Positions 56,832 to 64,000 of a stretch of DNA of 64,000 nt are shown here, piece after piece. The DNA lies in the NCBI GenBank assembly GCA_963756495.1, contig CAVWNS010000002.1, positions 1-64,000 of the forward strand, written 5' to 3'. The stretch comes from DATFDN01 sp963756495 (lineage in GTDB: Bacteria > Pseudomonadota > Alphaproteobacteria > Acetobacterales > Acetobacteraceae). Every line of letters begins with the position of its first letter. Within the stretch, counting starts at the first letter, position 1. Under the pieces are notes generated by a model. The model worked only from the letters and a program-made list of their open reading frames with translations, did no database searches and was not told the DNA's origin. The translations under genes were made by a program, and so were the position numbers.

Positions 56832-57254
56832 TCAGGCCGCGGCGCCCCGCGCCGGCTCCAATGCCGCGTGGATGCGCGCGAGGTCCACGGGCTTGGCGAT
56901 CAGGTCGTCAAAGCCGGATTCCAGGGCGCGTTGCCGATGCTCCGACCGGCAGTAGCCCGAAACCGCTACCACCCGAAGTCCCCTCAGGACCGGGTCCATG
57001 CGACACGCGCGCGCGAACCCGTACCCGTCGAGCCGGCCCGGCAAACTGAGATCGCACAGCACGAGATGGGGATGCACCGCCCGGGCGCACGCCAGCCCGG
57101 TGTCGGCCTCATGCGCCACGGTGACAGCGAAGCCCTCCAGCTCCAGCAACTCCGCCAGCGTCTCGGCGACGTGTGGATCGTCCTCGACCAGAAGAATGCG
57201 CCGCCGCCCCTCCTGCCCTGTCGCGGTGCTCGCCTGAAAGCACTCGATGCTCAT
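56832..57254 (-). CDS. Single-domain response regulator
   Basis: A 140-residue receiver domain without an output domain. The acidic pair is in LLVEDDPHVAETLAEL (Asp25, Asp26), the phosphorylation site is Asp68 in LVLCDLSLPG, the switch region is AVSGY and the conserved lysine is Lys121 in IAKPVDL. It could work as a phosphate sink or as a partner of a hybrid kinase. It is divergent from the ECF sigma factor; 378 bases lie between, holding a palindrome. Confidence 0.9.
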   Translation of the reverse strand: MSIECFQASTATGQEGRRRILLVEDDPHVAETLAELLELEGFAVTVAHEADTGLACARAVHPHLVLCDLSLPGRLDGYGFARACRMDPVLRGLRVVAVSGYCRSEHRQRALESGFDDLIAKPVDLARIHAALEPARGAAA

Positions 57255-57348
57255 CCCCGTCCTCGTCCTCCGGGCAGGACGCCGCCAATCCCGGCAGCGT
57301 TGCCAGCAATCCCGACGCCTCAGTCCGCGCCGATCGGCCAGACCGGCT

Positions 57349-57371
57349 CGAAATCGTTATAATCGATTTCG
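57349..57371. promoter_or_regulatory. 23-bp palindrome between response regulator and sigma factor
   Basis: CGAAATCG and CGATTTCG are exact inverted arms around TTATAAT, which itself contains a TATAAT. It lies in the 378-base gap between the two divergent genes, which otherwise shows no gene. It looks like an operator over a promoter -10 region; which protein binds it is unknown. Confidence 0.45.
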
Positions 57372-57632
57372 GCGCATTCCGCAGCATCAGTTCGTACACG
57401 CTGGCGCGATTTCCTTCCAGATTGCCCTGGCATGAAGCTACCAGGCGGCTGAGTGACCAGGCGGTCATTAGGCTCGGCTGCAAGAAGACGAATCCTGTAC
57501 GCAAGAGACCCTAAGGCTTCGTGATCCGGCCGATTTCCATCTCGGTTCAAGCTCGTGTCATTTGTCCTTGCGAGCGACCTCCCCGCAACACAGGTCCCGG
57601 AGGCCGCGAAATCGCGCCAGGAGACCTCCGTC

Positions 57633-58157
57633 GTGCCGCAAGAATTCAACGATCAATTGATCTCCTTCCTTCCCAAGATGCGCGTGTGGGCCCTCGCCCT
57701 GACACGCAACCGGGCCGCCGCCGACGATCTGACGCAGGATGTCGCCGCCAAGGCGCTGCTGGCTCAGGACTGCTTCATGCCGGGGACCAACTTCTCGGCC
57801 TGGATTCACCGCATCATGATCAACCACTTCATCAGCAGCGTGCGCAACAAGCGTGAATTCACCGACATGGACAACATGCCGGAACTGCCCGTGGCCGCCG
57901 CGCACGAGGACCGCACGGCATTGCGCGAGCTGTCCTGGGCGCTCACCCGCCTGCCGCCCGATCAGCGCGAGGCGCTGTTCATGATTGCGCTACAGGAAGT
58001 CCCGTACGAAACCGCGGCGGAGCGCACGGGCTGCGCGATCGGCACGCTGAAGAGCCGGGTGCACCGCGCGCGGCTGCAACTGCGTGCCTACATGCTGGGC
58101 GAGGGAAACCACCTCGGCCAACCTGCCGGACAGCACCAGCAGAGGGTCGCGGCCTAG
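57633..58157 (+). CDS. ECF RNA polymerase sigma factor, EcfG-like
   Basis: A 174-residue ECF sigma factor. Region 2 has VWALALTRNRAAADDLTQDV and FSAWIHRIMINHFISSVRNK; region 4 has LPPDQREALFMIALQEVPYE and AIGTLKSRVHRARLQLRAYM. The pattern is that of EcfG-type (ECF15) sigma factors of the alphaproteobacterial general stress response. I choose the GTG at 57633 because AGGAG lies before it; an ATG at 57555 would add 26 poorly conserved residues. No NepR or PhyR gene is adjacent, only the single-domain receiver, so the link to stress is by family. Confidence 0.82.
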   Translation: MPQEFNDQLISFLPKMRVWALALTRNRAAADDLTQDVAAKALLAQDCFMPGTNFSAWIHRIMINHFISSVRNKREFTDMDNMPELPVAAAHEDRTALRELSWALTRLPPDQREALFMIALQEVPYETAAERTGCAIGTLKSRVHRARLQLRAYMLGEGNHLGQPAGQHQQRVAA

Positions 58158-58175
58158 CCCGGAGGTTTCCGGATC

Positions 58176-58212
58176 AGGCGAACGGGCAACTCCAGAGCCG
58201 CCCCGTTCGCCT
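58176..58212. terminator. Convergent hairpin between sigma factor and soeC
   Basis: AGGCGAACGGG (58176-58186) and CCCGTTCGCCT (58202-58212) are exact inverted 11-bp arms separated by 15 bases, ending right at the soeC stop codon. It lies where two genes converge, so it can end both transcripts. Confidence 0.6.
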
Positions 58213-59160
58213 TCAGTCCCCGTGCCCGTAGTAGAGGGCCACCGTATGCGTGGCCTGGGCGAAGAACAGCCATCGCTCGACATACAGGCCGACCAGCGCG
58301 CAGATCCCGGCCAACGGCAGCAGCACGCGCCCCGGCGTTCCTGCCAGCGCGGTACCCAGCAGGAGCAGAACGACCGGCGCGGCGAAGCCCAGCACCACCG
58401 CGATCCGCCGTAGCTTAGCGGCGTGCTTGCGGGCGATGCGGAATCCCATCTCGCGCAATAGATAGTTCTCCTCCGTGTTCGGCAATTCAAGCATCCGCAC
58501 CGGGCCCAGCCAGCCGAGCCCCGTGGCGCTCTCGATCGTGCTGATCCCGGGCGTGCGATCGACAAAGCGCCAGTAGCCGGCCTTGCCCGATACCGCCGCC
58601 AAGCCCGCGATGATCGCAATTACGGCTGCCAGACGGGCCGGCCCGGGCTGGAAGAAGATCGCCAGCGCGGCAAGGCAGGCGGCGCCGCTGAAGGCCGCCA
58701 GCAGCAGGTAGTTCGGCAGCACGAAGCCGTTGCTCCATTGCCGGATCGGCTTCAGCGAGCGGTAGATCATGGCGGTGCAGACCACGGTCGCCGCCGCGGC
58801 GAGCGCGGCGAGCACGCCGAACGCGCGGGTCGCGCCGGCTCCCGCGCCGGCGATTCCCCACGCCGCCGCCAATCCCGCCGCCGGGACATAGGCGACCAGC
58901 GCGGCGATACCCTCGCGCGAGAGCCAGGAGCTGCGCCACTGCGAGATGGCGCGCCACGCCCGCTCCGGCCGGCCCAAATGGGCGGTGGAGGCGATCAGCC
59001 CCGCGCTCGCCAGCGCCATGGCCACACCGACCGCGATCGGCCCGAACCATCGCGCGCCCGGAACCTGCCCCATGCCGTCCAGCACGCCGAGCCAGAACAG
59101 CATCCCATACCCGGCGCCCGAGACGGTCGTGAAGAAGATGACGGAGAGCGCCGGGTTCAT
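58213..59160 (-). CDS. soeC: DmsC/SoeC-type membrane anchor subunit
   Basis: A 315-residue membrane protein with about eight helices, of the DMSO reductase anchor family. It opens NPALSVIFFTTVSGAGYGML, then STAHLGRPERAWRAISQWRS, typical of DmsC, and contains FVLPNYLLLAAFSGAACLAA. It passes electrons between quinone and the iron-sulfur subunit. Its ATG overlaps the soeB stop as ATGA. With soeA and soeB it forms the sulfite:quinone oxidoreductase facing the cytoplasm; I rely on the A and B subunits for that name. Confidence 0.82.
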   Translation of the reverse strand: MNPALSVIFFTTVSGAGYGMLFWLGVLDGMGQVPGARWFGPIAVGVAMALASAGLIASTAHLGRPERAWRAISQWRSSWLSREGIAALVAYVPAAGLAAAWGIAGAGAGATRAFGVLAALAAAATVVCTAMIYRSLKPIRQWSNGFVLPNYLLLAAFSGAACLAALAIFFQPGPARLAAVIAIIAGLAAVSGKAGYWRFVDRTPGISTIESATGLGWLGPVRMLELPNTEENYLLREMGFRIARKHAAKLRRIAVVLGFAAPVVLLLLGTALAGTPGRVLLPLAGICALVGLYVERWLFFAQATHTVALYYGHGD

Positions 59161-59898
59161 CGGCTCAACACACGGTCGATCCAGCGCAGCACGCCGCCGG
59201 CGGCGCCCGCCGGCGCGGGGGTCTCAGTCGGGGATGCGGCGGATGGGGGAGGGCGCCGGCGGGGCGGCAGGTATTTGTTGACCGGCTTGTAGCCCATCTC
59301 CGGCATCAGGTCATAGCCGCCGCGCTCGGCGACCAGGCGCGAGACGGCGCTGTCGGGGTCGCCCAGATCGCCGAAATGCCGCGCGTGGGCCGGGCAGGTC
59401 GCGACGCAGGCCGGAATGCGCGCCTGCTCGGGCAAGGTCTCGTTGTAGATGCGGTCGATGCAGAGCGTGCATTTCTTCATCACGCCCTGATCCTCGTCCA
59501 GCTCGCGCGCCCCGTACAGGGCAGGCCCAGGCACAGAGCTGGCAGCCGATGCAGATCTCGGCATTGACCAGCACGATGCCGTCCTCGGCCCGCTTGTAGC
59601 TGGCCCCGGTCGGACACACGCTCACGCAGGCCGGCTCCTCGCAATGCAGGCAGGAGCGGGGGAAATGCACCGTGCGGCTGTCCGGCCCGGCGCCTGCCTC
59701 GTAGGTATGTACGCGGTTCAGCCATACGCCTTGCGGCTTTTCCTGATAGGGATCGAAGTCGGTCAGCGGCCCCGGATGACCGCCGGTGTTCCACTCCTTG
59801 CAGTTCACCGCGCAGGCGTGACAGCCGACGCAGGTATCGAGGTCGATCACCAGGCCGAGCTTCTTCTGGCCGGGCTGCTGCGCCGGAATGTCTGTCAT
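59157..59898 (-). CDS. soeB: Iron-sulfur subunit, SoeB-type (one frameshift)
   Basis: An electron-transfer protein of about 246 residues with four [4Fe-4S] cysteine groups. The first is DTCVGCHACAVNCKEW, the next CLHCEEPACVSVCPTGASY, the third CIGCQLCAWACP; then the frame breaks near 59525. Removing one T restores CPYGARELDEDQGVMKKCTL and the fourth group CIDRIYNETLPEQARIPACV. The C-terminus YDLMPEMGYKPVNKYLPPR is the pattern seen in SoeB and relatives. The start at 59898 is 8 bases from the soeA stop. It carries electrons from SoeA to SoeC. Confidence 0.85.
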
Positions 59899-59905
59899 CG
59901 TCGCT

Positions 59906-62785
59906 TCACTCCGCCGCCGCGCGGGCGGCATAGCGCAGGATGCGCGGGGAGGCGGGAAGGCCGGTCGGGCGGCGCAGCCTGGAGGGACGCGGCAGCGTCT
60001 CCCCGGCCTCGGACGCCTTCTCGACCCGCACGCGCAGGTCATACCACGCCGCCTGCCCGGTGACCGGATCGGCGTTGAGGTGGCGCGCGCCGTCCTGTTC
60101 GGGCAGGAACTCCGCGATCACGTGGTTCAGCAGGAAGCCCTGGCGGACCTCGGGCGCGTCCGCGGCAAGGCCCCAGGCGCCGGCGCGCTTGCCGATGGCG
60201 TTCCAGGTCCAGACCGTGTCGGGGTTCACCCCCTCCATCAGCTTGACCTGCACCTTCACCCGTCCGGCGCGGCTGATGACCCAGGCCCAGTCGTCGTCGG
60301 CCAGTCCCAGTGCCACGGCCGTGCGCCGGTGCATGAACAGCCGGTTGCGGCTGTAGATCTGGCGCAGCCAGGCGTTCTGGGAGTGCCAGGAATGGTACAT
60401 CGCCGGCGGGCGCTGGGTGATGGCGTGCAGCGGGTAGGCCGCTTGCTCGATCAGCGCCTGCTCCATCGGCGGATACCAGAACGGCAGCGGATCGAAATAC
60501 TGGCGCACGCGCGCGCGGAGCCGGTCGGGCGGCTGGACGGCGCCGTGGCCCTCGGCGGCGAGCCGGAACTTCTGCAACGGCTCGCTATATAGTTGCAGCA
60601 CGATCTGCATCATATCGTCGATGAAGCCCATCCGCTTCGCCTGCTCCAGATAGGCGGCGTTGGCGTGCTTGTAATAGTGCTGCTCGGGCGGCAGGCGATG
60701 CGACCAGAAGCAGCCGTTCTCGATGTAACGATCAAGCTGGCGGGGGTTAGGCGCGCCAACGCCCGCCCCCTCGCCCTCCGTCCCGCGAAAGCCGGCGAGC
60801 GGGCCGATTCCCGGCCGGCGCTGGTGGTTGACGATGTAATCGGCATAGTCGCGATAGGTCGCCGTGCCGTCCTCGCCCACGAAGCCCGGCAGCTTCAGGC
60901 GCACGCCGAGATCGATCAGCACGTCCTGGAACGGCCGCACGTCGCGATCGGGCGCCAGCACGGGCTGACGGATCGCATCGGCTGGTCCCTCGGCACTGCC
61001 GATTGGACGATCGAGCAGCGAGATGGCGTCCCATCGCTCCAGATACGTCGTGTCGGGCAGCACGAGGTCGGCGTGCGCCACCATCTCGGAGTAGAACGCG
61101 TCGGAATAGATCACATGCGGGATGCGGTATTCCCCGCTCGCCGGGTCCTTGTCGGTCAGCATGCGCGACGCCTCGGCGGGGTTCATCGCCGAGTTCCACG
61201 CCATGTTGGCCATGTACATGAACAGCACGTCGATCCGGTACGGATTGCCCGCGTGCGCGTTGGCGATCAGCGTGTGCATCAGCCCGTGCGCGGCGAGCGG
61301 CGCGTCCCAGGTGAACGCCTTATCGATGCGGATGGGGGAGCCGTCGTCCTCCAGCAGCAGGTCTTCCGGCCCGCGCGGGTTACCGAGCGCCATGCCCGAC
61401 AGCATGGCCAATTGCTTCGACCCCTTGCCCATCGGCTGCGGCCCCGGCGGGATCGGGCGGGGGTAGGGCGACTTGTAGCGCCACGACCCCGGCGTATCGA
61501 CCGCGCCGAGCAGCATCTGCAACAGGTGGATGGCGCGGCAGGTGTGAAAGCCGTTGGAGTGCGCGGAGATGCCGCGCATGGCGTGCATCGCCACGGGCCG
61601 CCCGAGCATCGTCTCGTGCCGGCGCCCCGCGGTGTCGGTCCAGGGCTGGTCGAGCGTGATCGCCTGGTCGAACGCGACCTCGGCCAGCTCGCGCGCGACG
61701 CGGCGGATGGTGGCGGCCGGAATGCCGCACCGATCGGCCACCGCCTCCGGCGCGTAGCGGCCGTCCATGTAGCGTTCGGCGAGCAGGTGGAACACCGGCA
61801 ACGCGCGCCGCCCGTCCGCCAGAACCGCCTCGCCGACGACGCGCGGCTGCATGCCCGCGGTGCCCGCGTCGATCGCCGCGCCCCGCGCGCCGTCCCAGGC
61901 GAGTGGGCGGCCCTCGGCATCGCGCGCGAACAGCCCGTGATCGGCCGCGCCCGGGTTCTGGATCACCAGCCAGGCCGCGTTGGTATAGCGGGCGAGGAAG
62001 TCGAGATCGATGCGGTCGGCGCGCAGCAATTCGTGGATCAGCGCCATCACGAAGAGCCCGTCCGTGCCGGGACGGATGCCGATCCACTCATCCGCGACCG
62101 CCGAGTAGCCCGTCTTGACGGGATTGACCGAGACGAACTTGGCGCCGCGCTCCTTCAGCTTCGCCAGTCCCGTCTTGATCGGGTTGGAGTTGTGGTCCTC
62201 GGCCACGCCGAACATCAGCAGGTATTTCGTGCGCTCCCAGTCGGGATCGCCGAACTCCCAGAAGCTGCCGCCGAGCGTGTAGAGGCCGGCGGTGGCCATG
62301 TTGACCGAGCAGAAGCCGCCATGGGCGGCGAAGTTCGGCGTGCCGAACTGCTTGGCCCACCAGCCGGTGAAGCTCTGGCTCTGGTCGCGCCCGGTAAAGA
62401 AGGCGAGACGCTTGGGGCCGGTCTCGCGCACCCGCCCGAGCCACTCGGCCGCCAGGCGCAGGGCCTCGTCCCACTCGATCTCGCGGAACGTGCCCGCGCC
62501 GCGCGCGCCCACGCGCAGCAGCGGCTTGGTGAGCCTGGCGGGGGAGTACTGGTTCATGATCCCGGCCGAGCCCTTGCCGCAGAGCACGCCGTGATTAACC
62601 GGATGGTCGGGATTGCCCTCGATGAAGCGGATGCGGCCGTCCTTAAGGTGGACGTTGATGCCGCAGCGACAGGCGCACATGTAGCAGGTGGTCGTCTTCA
62701 CCGTGTCCCCGACCGGTGGAGAGGTGTCGATCAGTTCCACGGGCGAGGCGAAACCCTTCGTCCGTCCCGGTCGGGCGCTTGGCAT
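59906..62785 (-). CDS. soeA: Molybdopterin sulfite dehydrogenase subunit, SoeA-type
   Basis: A 959-residue DMSO reductase family molybdoenzyme. The N-terminal [4Fe-4S] cysteines are in TTCYMCACRCGINVHLKDG and VLCGKGSAG. Molybdopterin segments include FFTGRDQSQSFTGWWAKQFG, GGFCSVNMATAGLYTLGGSF and the C-terminal MYHSWHSQNAWLRQIYSRNR. No Tat signal is seen, so it is cytoplasmic, as in SoeABC, which oxidises sulfite to sulfate and feeds quinone. The ATG at 62785 has GGAGGAGACGGA in front. Thiosulfate or other sulfur substrates cannot be excluded. Confidence 0.87.
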   Translation of the reverse strand: MPSARPGRTKGFASPVELIDTSPPVGDTVKTTTCYMCACRCGINVHLKDGRIRFIEGNPDHPVNHGVLCGKGSAGIMNQYSPARLTKPLLRVGARGAGTFREIEWDEALRLAAEWLGRVRETGPKRLAFFTGRDQSQSFTGWWAKQFGTPNFAAHGGFCSVNMATAGLYTLGGSFWEFGDPDWERTKYLLMFGVAEDHNSNPIKTGLAKLKERGAKFVSVNPVKTGYSAVADEWIGIRPGTDGLFVMALIHELLRADRIDLDFLARYTNAAWLVIQNPGAADHGLFARDAEGRPLAWDGARGAAIDAGTAGMQPRVVGEAVLADGRRALPVFHLLAERYMDGRYAPEAVADRCGIPAATIRRVARELAEVAFDQAITLDQPWTDTAGRRHETMLGRPVAMHAMRGISAHSNGFHTCRAIHLLQMLLGAVDTPGSWRYKSPYPRPIPPGPQPMGKGSKQLAMLSGMALGNPRGPEDLLLEDDGSPIRIDKAFTWDAPLAAHGLMHTLIANAHAGNPYRIDVLFMYMANMAWNSAMNPAEASRMLTDKDPASGEYRIPHVIYSDAFYSEMVAHADLVLPDTTYLERWDAISLLDRPIGSAEGPADAIRQPVLAPDRDVRPFQDVLIDLGVRLKLPGFVGEDGTATYRDYADYIVNHQRRPGIGPLAGFRGTEGEGAGVGAPNPRQLDRYIENGCFWSHRLPPEQHYYKHANAAYLEQAKRMGFIDDMMQIVLQLYSEPLQKFRLAAEGHGAVQPPDRLRARVRQYFDPLPFWYPPMEQALIEQAAYPLHAITQRPPAMYHSWHSQNAWLRQIYSRNRLFMHRRTAVALGLADDDWAWVISRAGRVKVQVKLMEGVNPDTVWTWNAIGKRAGAWGLAADAPEVRQGFLLNHVIAEFLPEQDGARHLNADPVTGQAAWYDLRVRVEKASEAGETLPRPSRLRRPTGLPASPRILRYAARAAAE

Positions 62786-62884
62786 TCCGTCTCCTCCCGG
62801 CGTTCCTGGGAGGATGTTCTTGCGCGTCCGGGTGGCCTCGGCAAGAGCCTGATGCAACCTCGGACGCGCTGACGCGTGGCCCGC

Positions 62885-63673
62885 CTACCGCTTCAAGTCC
62901 AGCTCCTCCAGGCAGGTCTGGACGGTCCGGCCGCTCTGCCAGGAATTGGCGCCGGGAACCACAACAGGGGTGGGGATGTCCGCCCGGTTTTGACGCCTGC
63001 GCCTCCAATCGACCCCGAGCCGGCGGTCGCGTTCCTCGACCATCGCCTCGTTAGCCTGGCCGTCCTCGGTGAAGCCCATCATCAGCTGCGGGATGCCATA
63101 GGGGAAATCGTGCCGATCGACCTGCCAGGTGTGGAACGTCTTGCCGTAGGTGGAGACGAGGTCCTCGAAATAGGCGTGCTCCGCCATCTCGGGGATGCCC
63201 GGCGCGACCAGCTGGCCCGACTTCACCTCGTAATGGTGGCTGTGCCAGAGCCGCTTCTCGTCATCGGCCAAGCCGCGAAACCGCTCCTCGCTGATGATGT
63301 ACTCGATGCCGATCAGGCGCGCACCGGGCTTGTTGGAATCGTAGATCACGCATTGATGCATGTCGTGGGCGAGGTGGGTGCAGAAATGATGCGCCTCGAC
63401 CTGGCGCCCCATGTCGTCGGCGTAGAAATGGAAGCCGTTGAGGAAGGTGCTCATCGCATCGAGCGGCTGCTTGCGCTGCATGACGGAGGCGGCCAGGTCC
63501 AGCGCGCGATGCTTAAGGCTGTGACCGTGCCCCACACGGGCCTGCGCCGCCGCTTTCCGGCCGACCAGCGCGCCGGCCGTCGCGGCGATCCCCGCGACCA
63601 CGCCCCAGCCGAACGAGCCACTCCGACTATCGGTCGCGCAATGCGCGCAGAATGCACGAGGAAACAGCGTCAT
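62885..63673 (-). CDS. DUF1264 (OBAP-like) protein
   Basis: A 262-residue protein of the DUF1264/oil-body-associated family. The conserved part contains LNGFHFYADDMGRQVEAHHF, CTHLAHDMHQCVIYDSNKPG, RLIGIEYIISEERFRGLADD, LWHSHHYEVKSGQLVAPGIP and YGKTFHTWQVDRHDFPYGIP. Several histidines are conserved, so metal binding is possible. A hydrophobic segment near residues 22-38 could be a signal or anchor. It stands 99 bases beyond the soeA start on the same strand, upstream of soeA. The role is unknown. Confidence 0.82.
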   Translation of the reverse strand: MTLFPRAFCAHCATDSRSGSFGWGVVAGIAATAGALVGRKAAAQARVGHGHSLKHRALDLAASVMQRKQPLDAMSTFLNGFHFYADDMGRQVEAHHFCTHLAHDMHQCVIYDSNKPGARLIGIEYIISEERFRGLADDEKRLWHSHHYEVKSGQLVAPGIPEMAEHAYFEDLVSTYGKTFHTWQVDRHDFPYGIPQLMMGFTEDGQANEAMVEERDRRLGVDWRRRRQNRADIPTPVVVPGANSWQSGRTVQTCLEELDLKR

Positions 63674-63893
63674 GATCCGGACCCTTCGAGGTGAATGCGA
63701 AGGGAAGCATCAATCGGCCAGGCGGGACATGCCCTTCGTGGCGTCAACCGTCTCGGCGCGTGCGTTGATCTAAGCGGATCAAGTGGACCCGCCTTGCCCG
63801 GGTACGAGCGGTGCTCGTAGCGTAACTCCATGCGGCAGATCGCCGCCGGTGCCCGCGGCGCGGCGCCCCGTCAGACCGGCAGGGAGAGGGACG

Positions 63894-64000
63894 ATGCGGT
63901 CGAGCCACGACGCGCGCACCGAACAGGGGGACTTCATCGCCGCGCCCGGCGGCCGGATTCTGGTTCCGGATCGTGGGCGAGGGTCCCGGCGCGCCGCTGC
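63894..64000 (+). CDS. Alpha/beta hydrolase, proline iminopeptidase-like, 5' part (one frameshift)
   Basis: The ATG at 63894 follows GGGAGAGGGACG. The frame reads RSSHDARTEQGDFIAAPGGR and then breaks at 63956-63960. Removing one T restores FIAAPGGRIWFRIVGEGPGA then PL, the usual opening of proline iminopeptidases and related hydrolases, which continue with a LLLLHGGPG motif outside the window. Too little is present for more certainty. Confidence 0.5.
   Translation, partial: MRSSHDARTEQGDFIAAPGGRILVPDRGRGSRRAA

Overview
The window is GC-rich (well above 60 % by eye) with long shadow reading frames on both strands. It carries an alphaproteobacterial gene set: a compact flagellar operon with FlbD, the cell-cycle methyltransferase CcrM next to rnhB, an EcfG-like sigma factor, soeABC and several orphan solute-binding proteins. 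I infer a motile aerobic member of Rhodospirillales, most likely Acetobacteraceae-like; no rRNA or other marker is present to fix the genus.

Layout. 1-2.2 kb: a tRNA-Leu 5' part, a GtrA protein and an oligopeptide-type binding protein. 2.2-9.9 kb (minus strand): fliF-fliG-fliH-fliN-flbD-flhA, then a DUF3072 gene, a 23-codon ORF with an exceptional ribosome-binding site, and a strong terminator. 10-16 kb: a branched-chain amino acid type binding protein, a membrane J-protein, a hydrolase, and an NADH dehydrogenase/SelD fusion coupled to a small Tat-type exported protein. 16-19.6 kb: an accessory block of lower GC with a palindromic repeat, two unrecognised envelope proteins and a large alpha/beta hydrolase. 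19.7-25.8 kb: a Baeyer-Villiger-type monooxygenase, tartrate dehydrogenase, a peptide-type binding protein and a YdcF protein. 25.7-37 kb: an exosortase A (XrtA) exopolysaccharide locus (export protein, chain-length protein, tyrosine kinase, outer-membrane barrel, ATPase, deacetylase, exosortase and glycosyltransferase on the minus strand, with a divergent sugar-phosphate transferase). 37-47 kb: acyl-CoA ligase, GMC oxidoreductase plus sterol-desaturase unit, a very large indolepyruvate ferredoxin oxidoreductase, GNAT, epoxide hydrolase. 47-52.3 kb: glutathione-dependent formaldehyde dehydrogenase, an orphan DNA methyltransferase, a Tim44-like protein, a phosphatase, ccrM-rnhB. 52.5-56.8 kb: enoyl-CoA hydratase, CbpA, CbpM, a CitE-like lyase and a luciferase-type oxidoreductase in a tightly coupled operon. 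56.8-64 kb: a response regulator divergent from an ECF sigma factor, soeCBA for sulfite oxidation, a DUF1264 protein and the start of a proline-iminopeptidase-like gene.

A caution applies to the whole window. About twenty single-base frameshifts break otherwise well conserved genes, mostly as one extra base. Removing one base, or adding one, restores family-typical lengths almost every time. At least four of the sites read GATTC/GAATC where the intact frame wants GATC. I therefore treat most of these as sequence errors and give full-length gene calls, marking each break. The most original signal is the small minus-strand unit at 2.2-2.4 kb: a 23-codon ORF whose upstream region is complementary to the last 17 bases of 16S rRNA, closed by a strong terminator.
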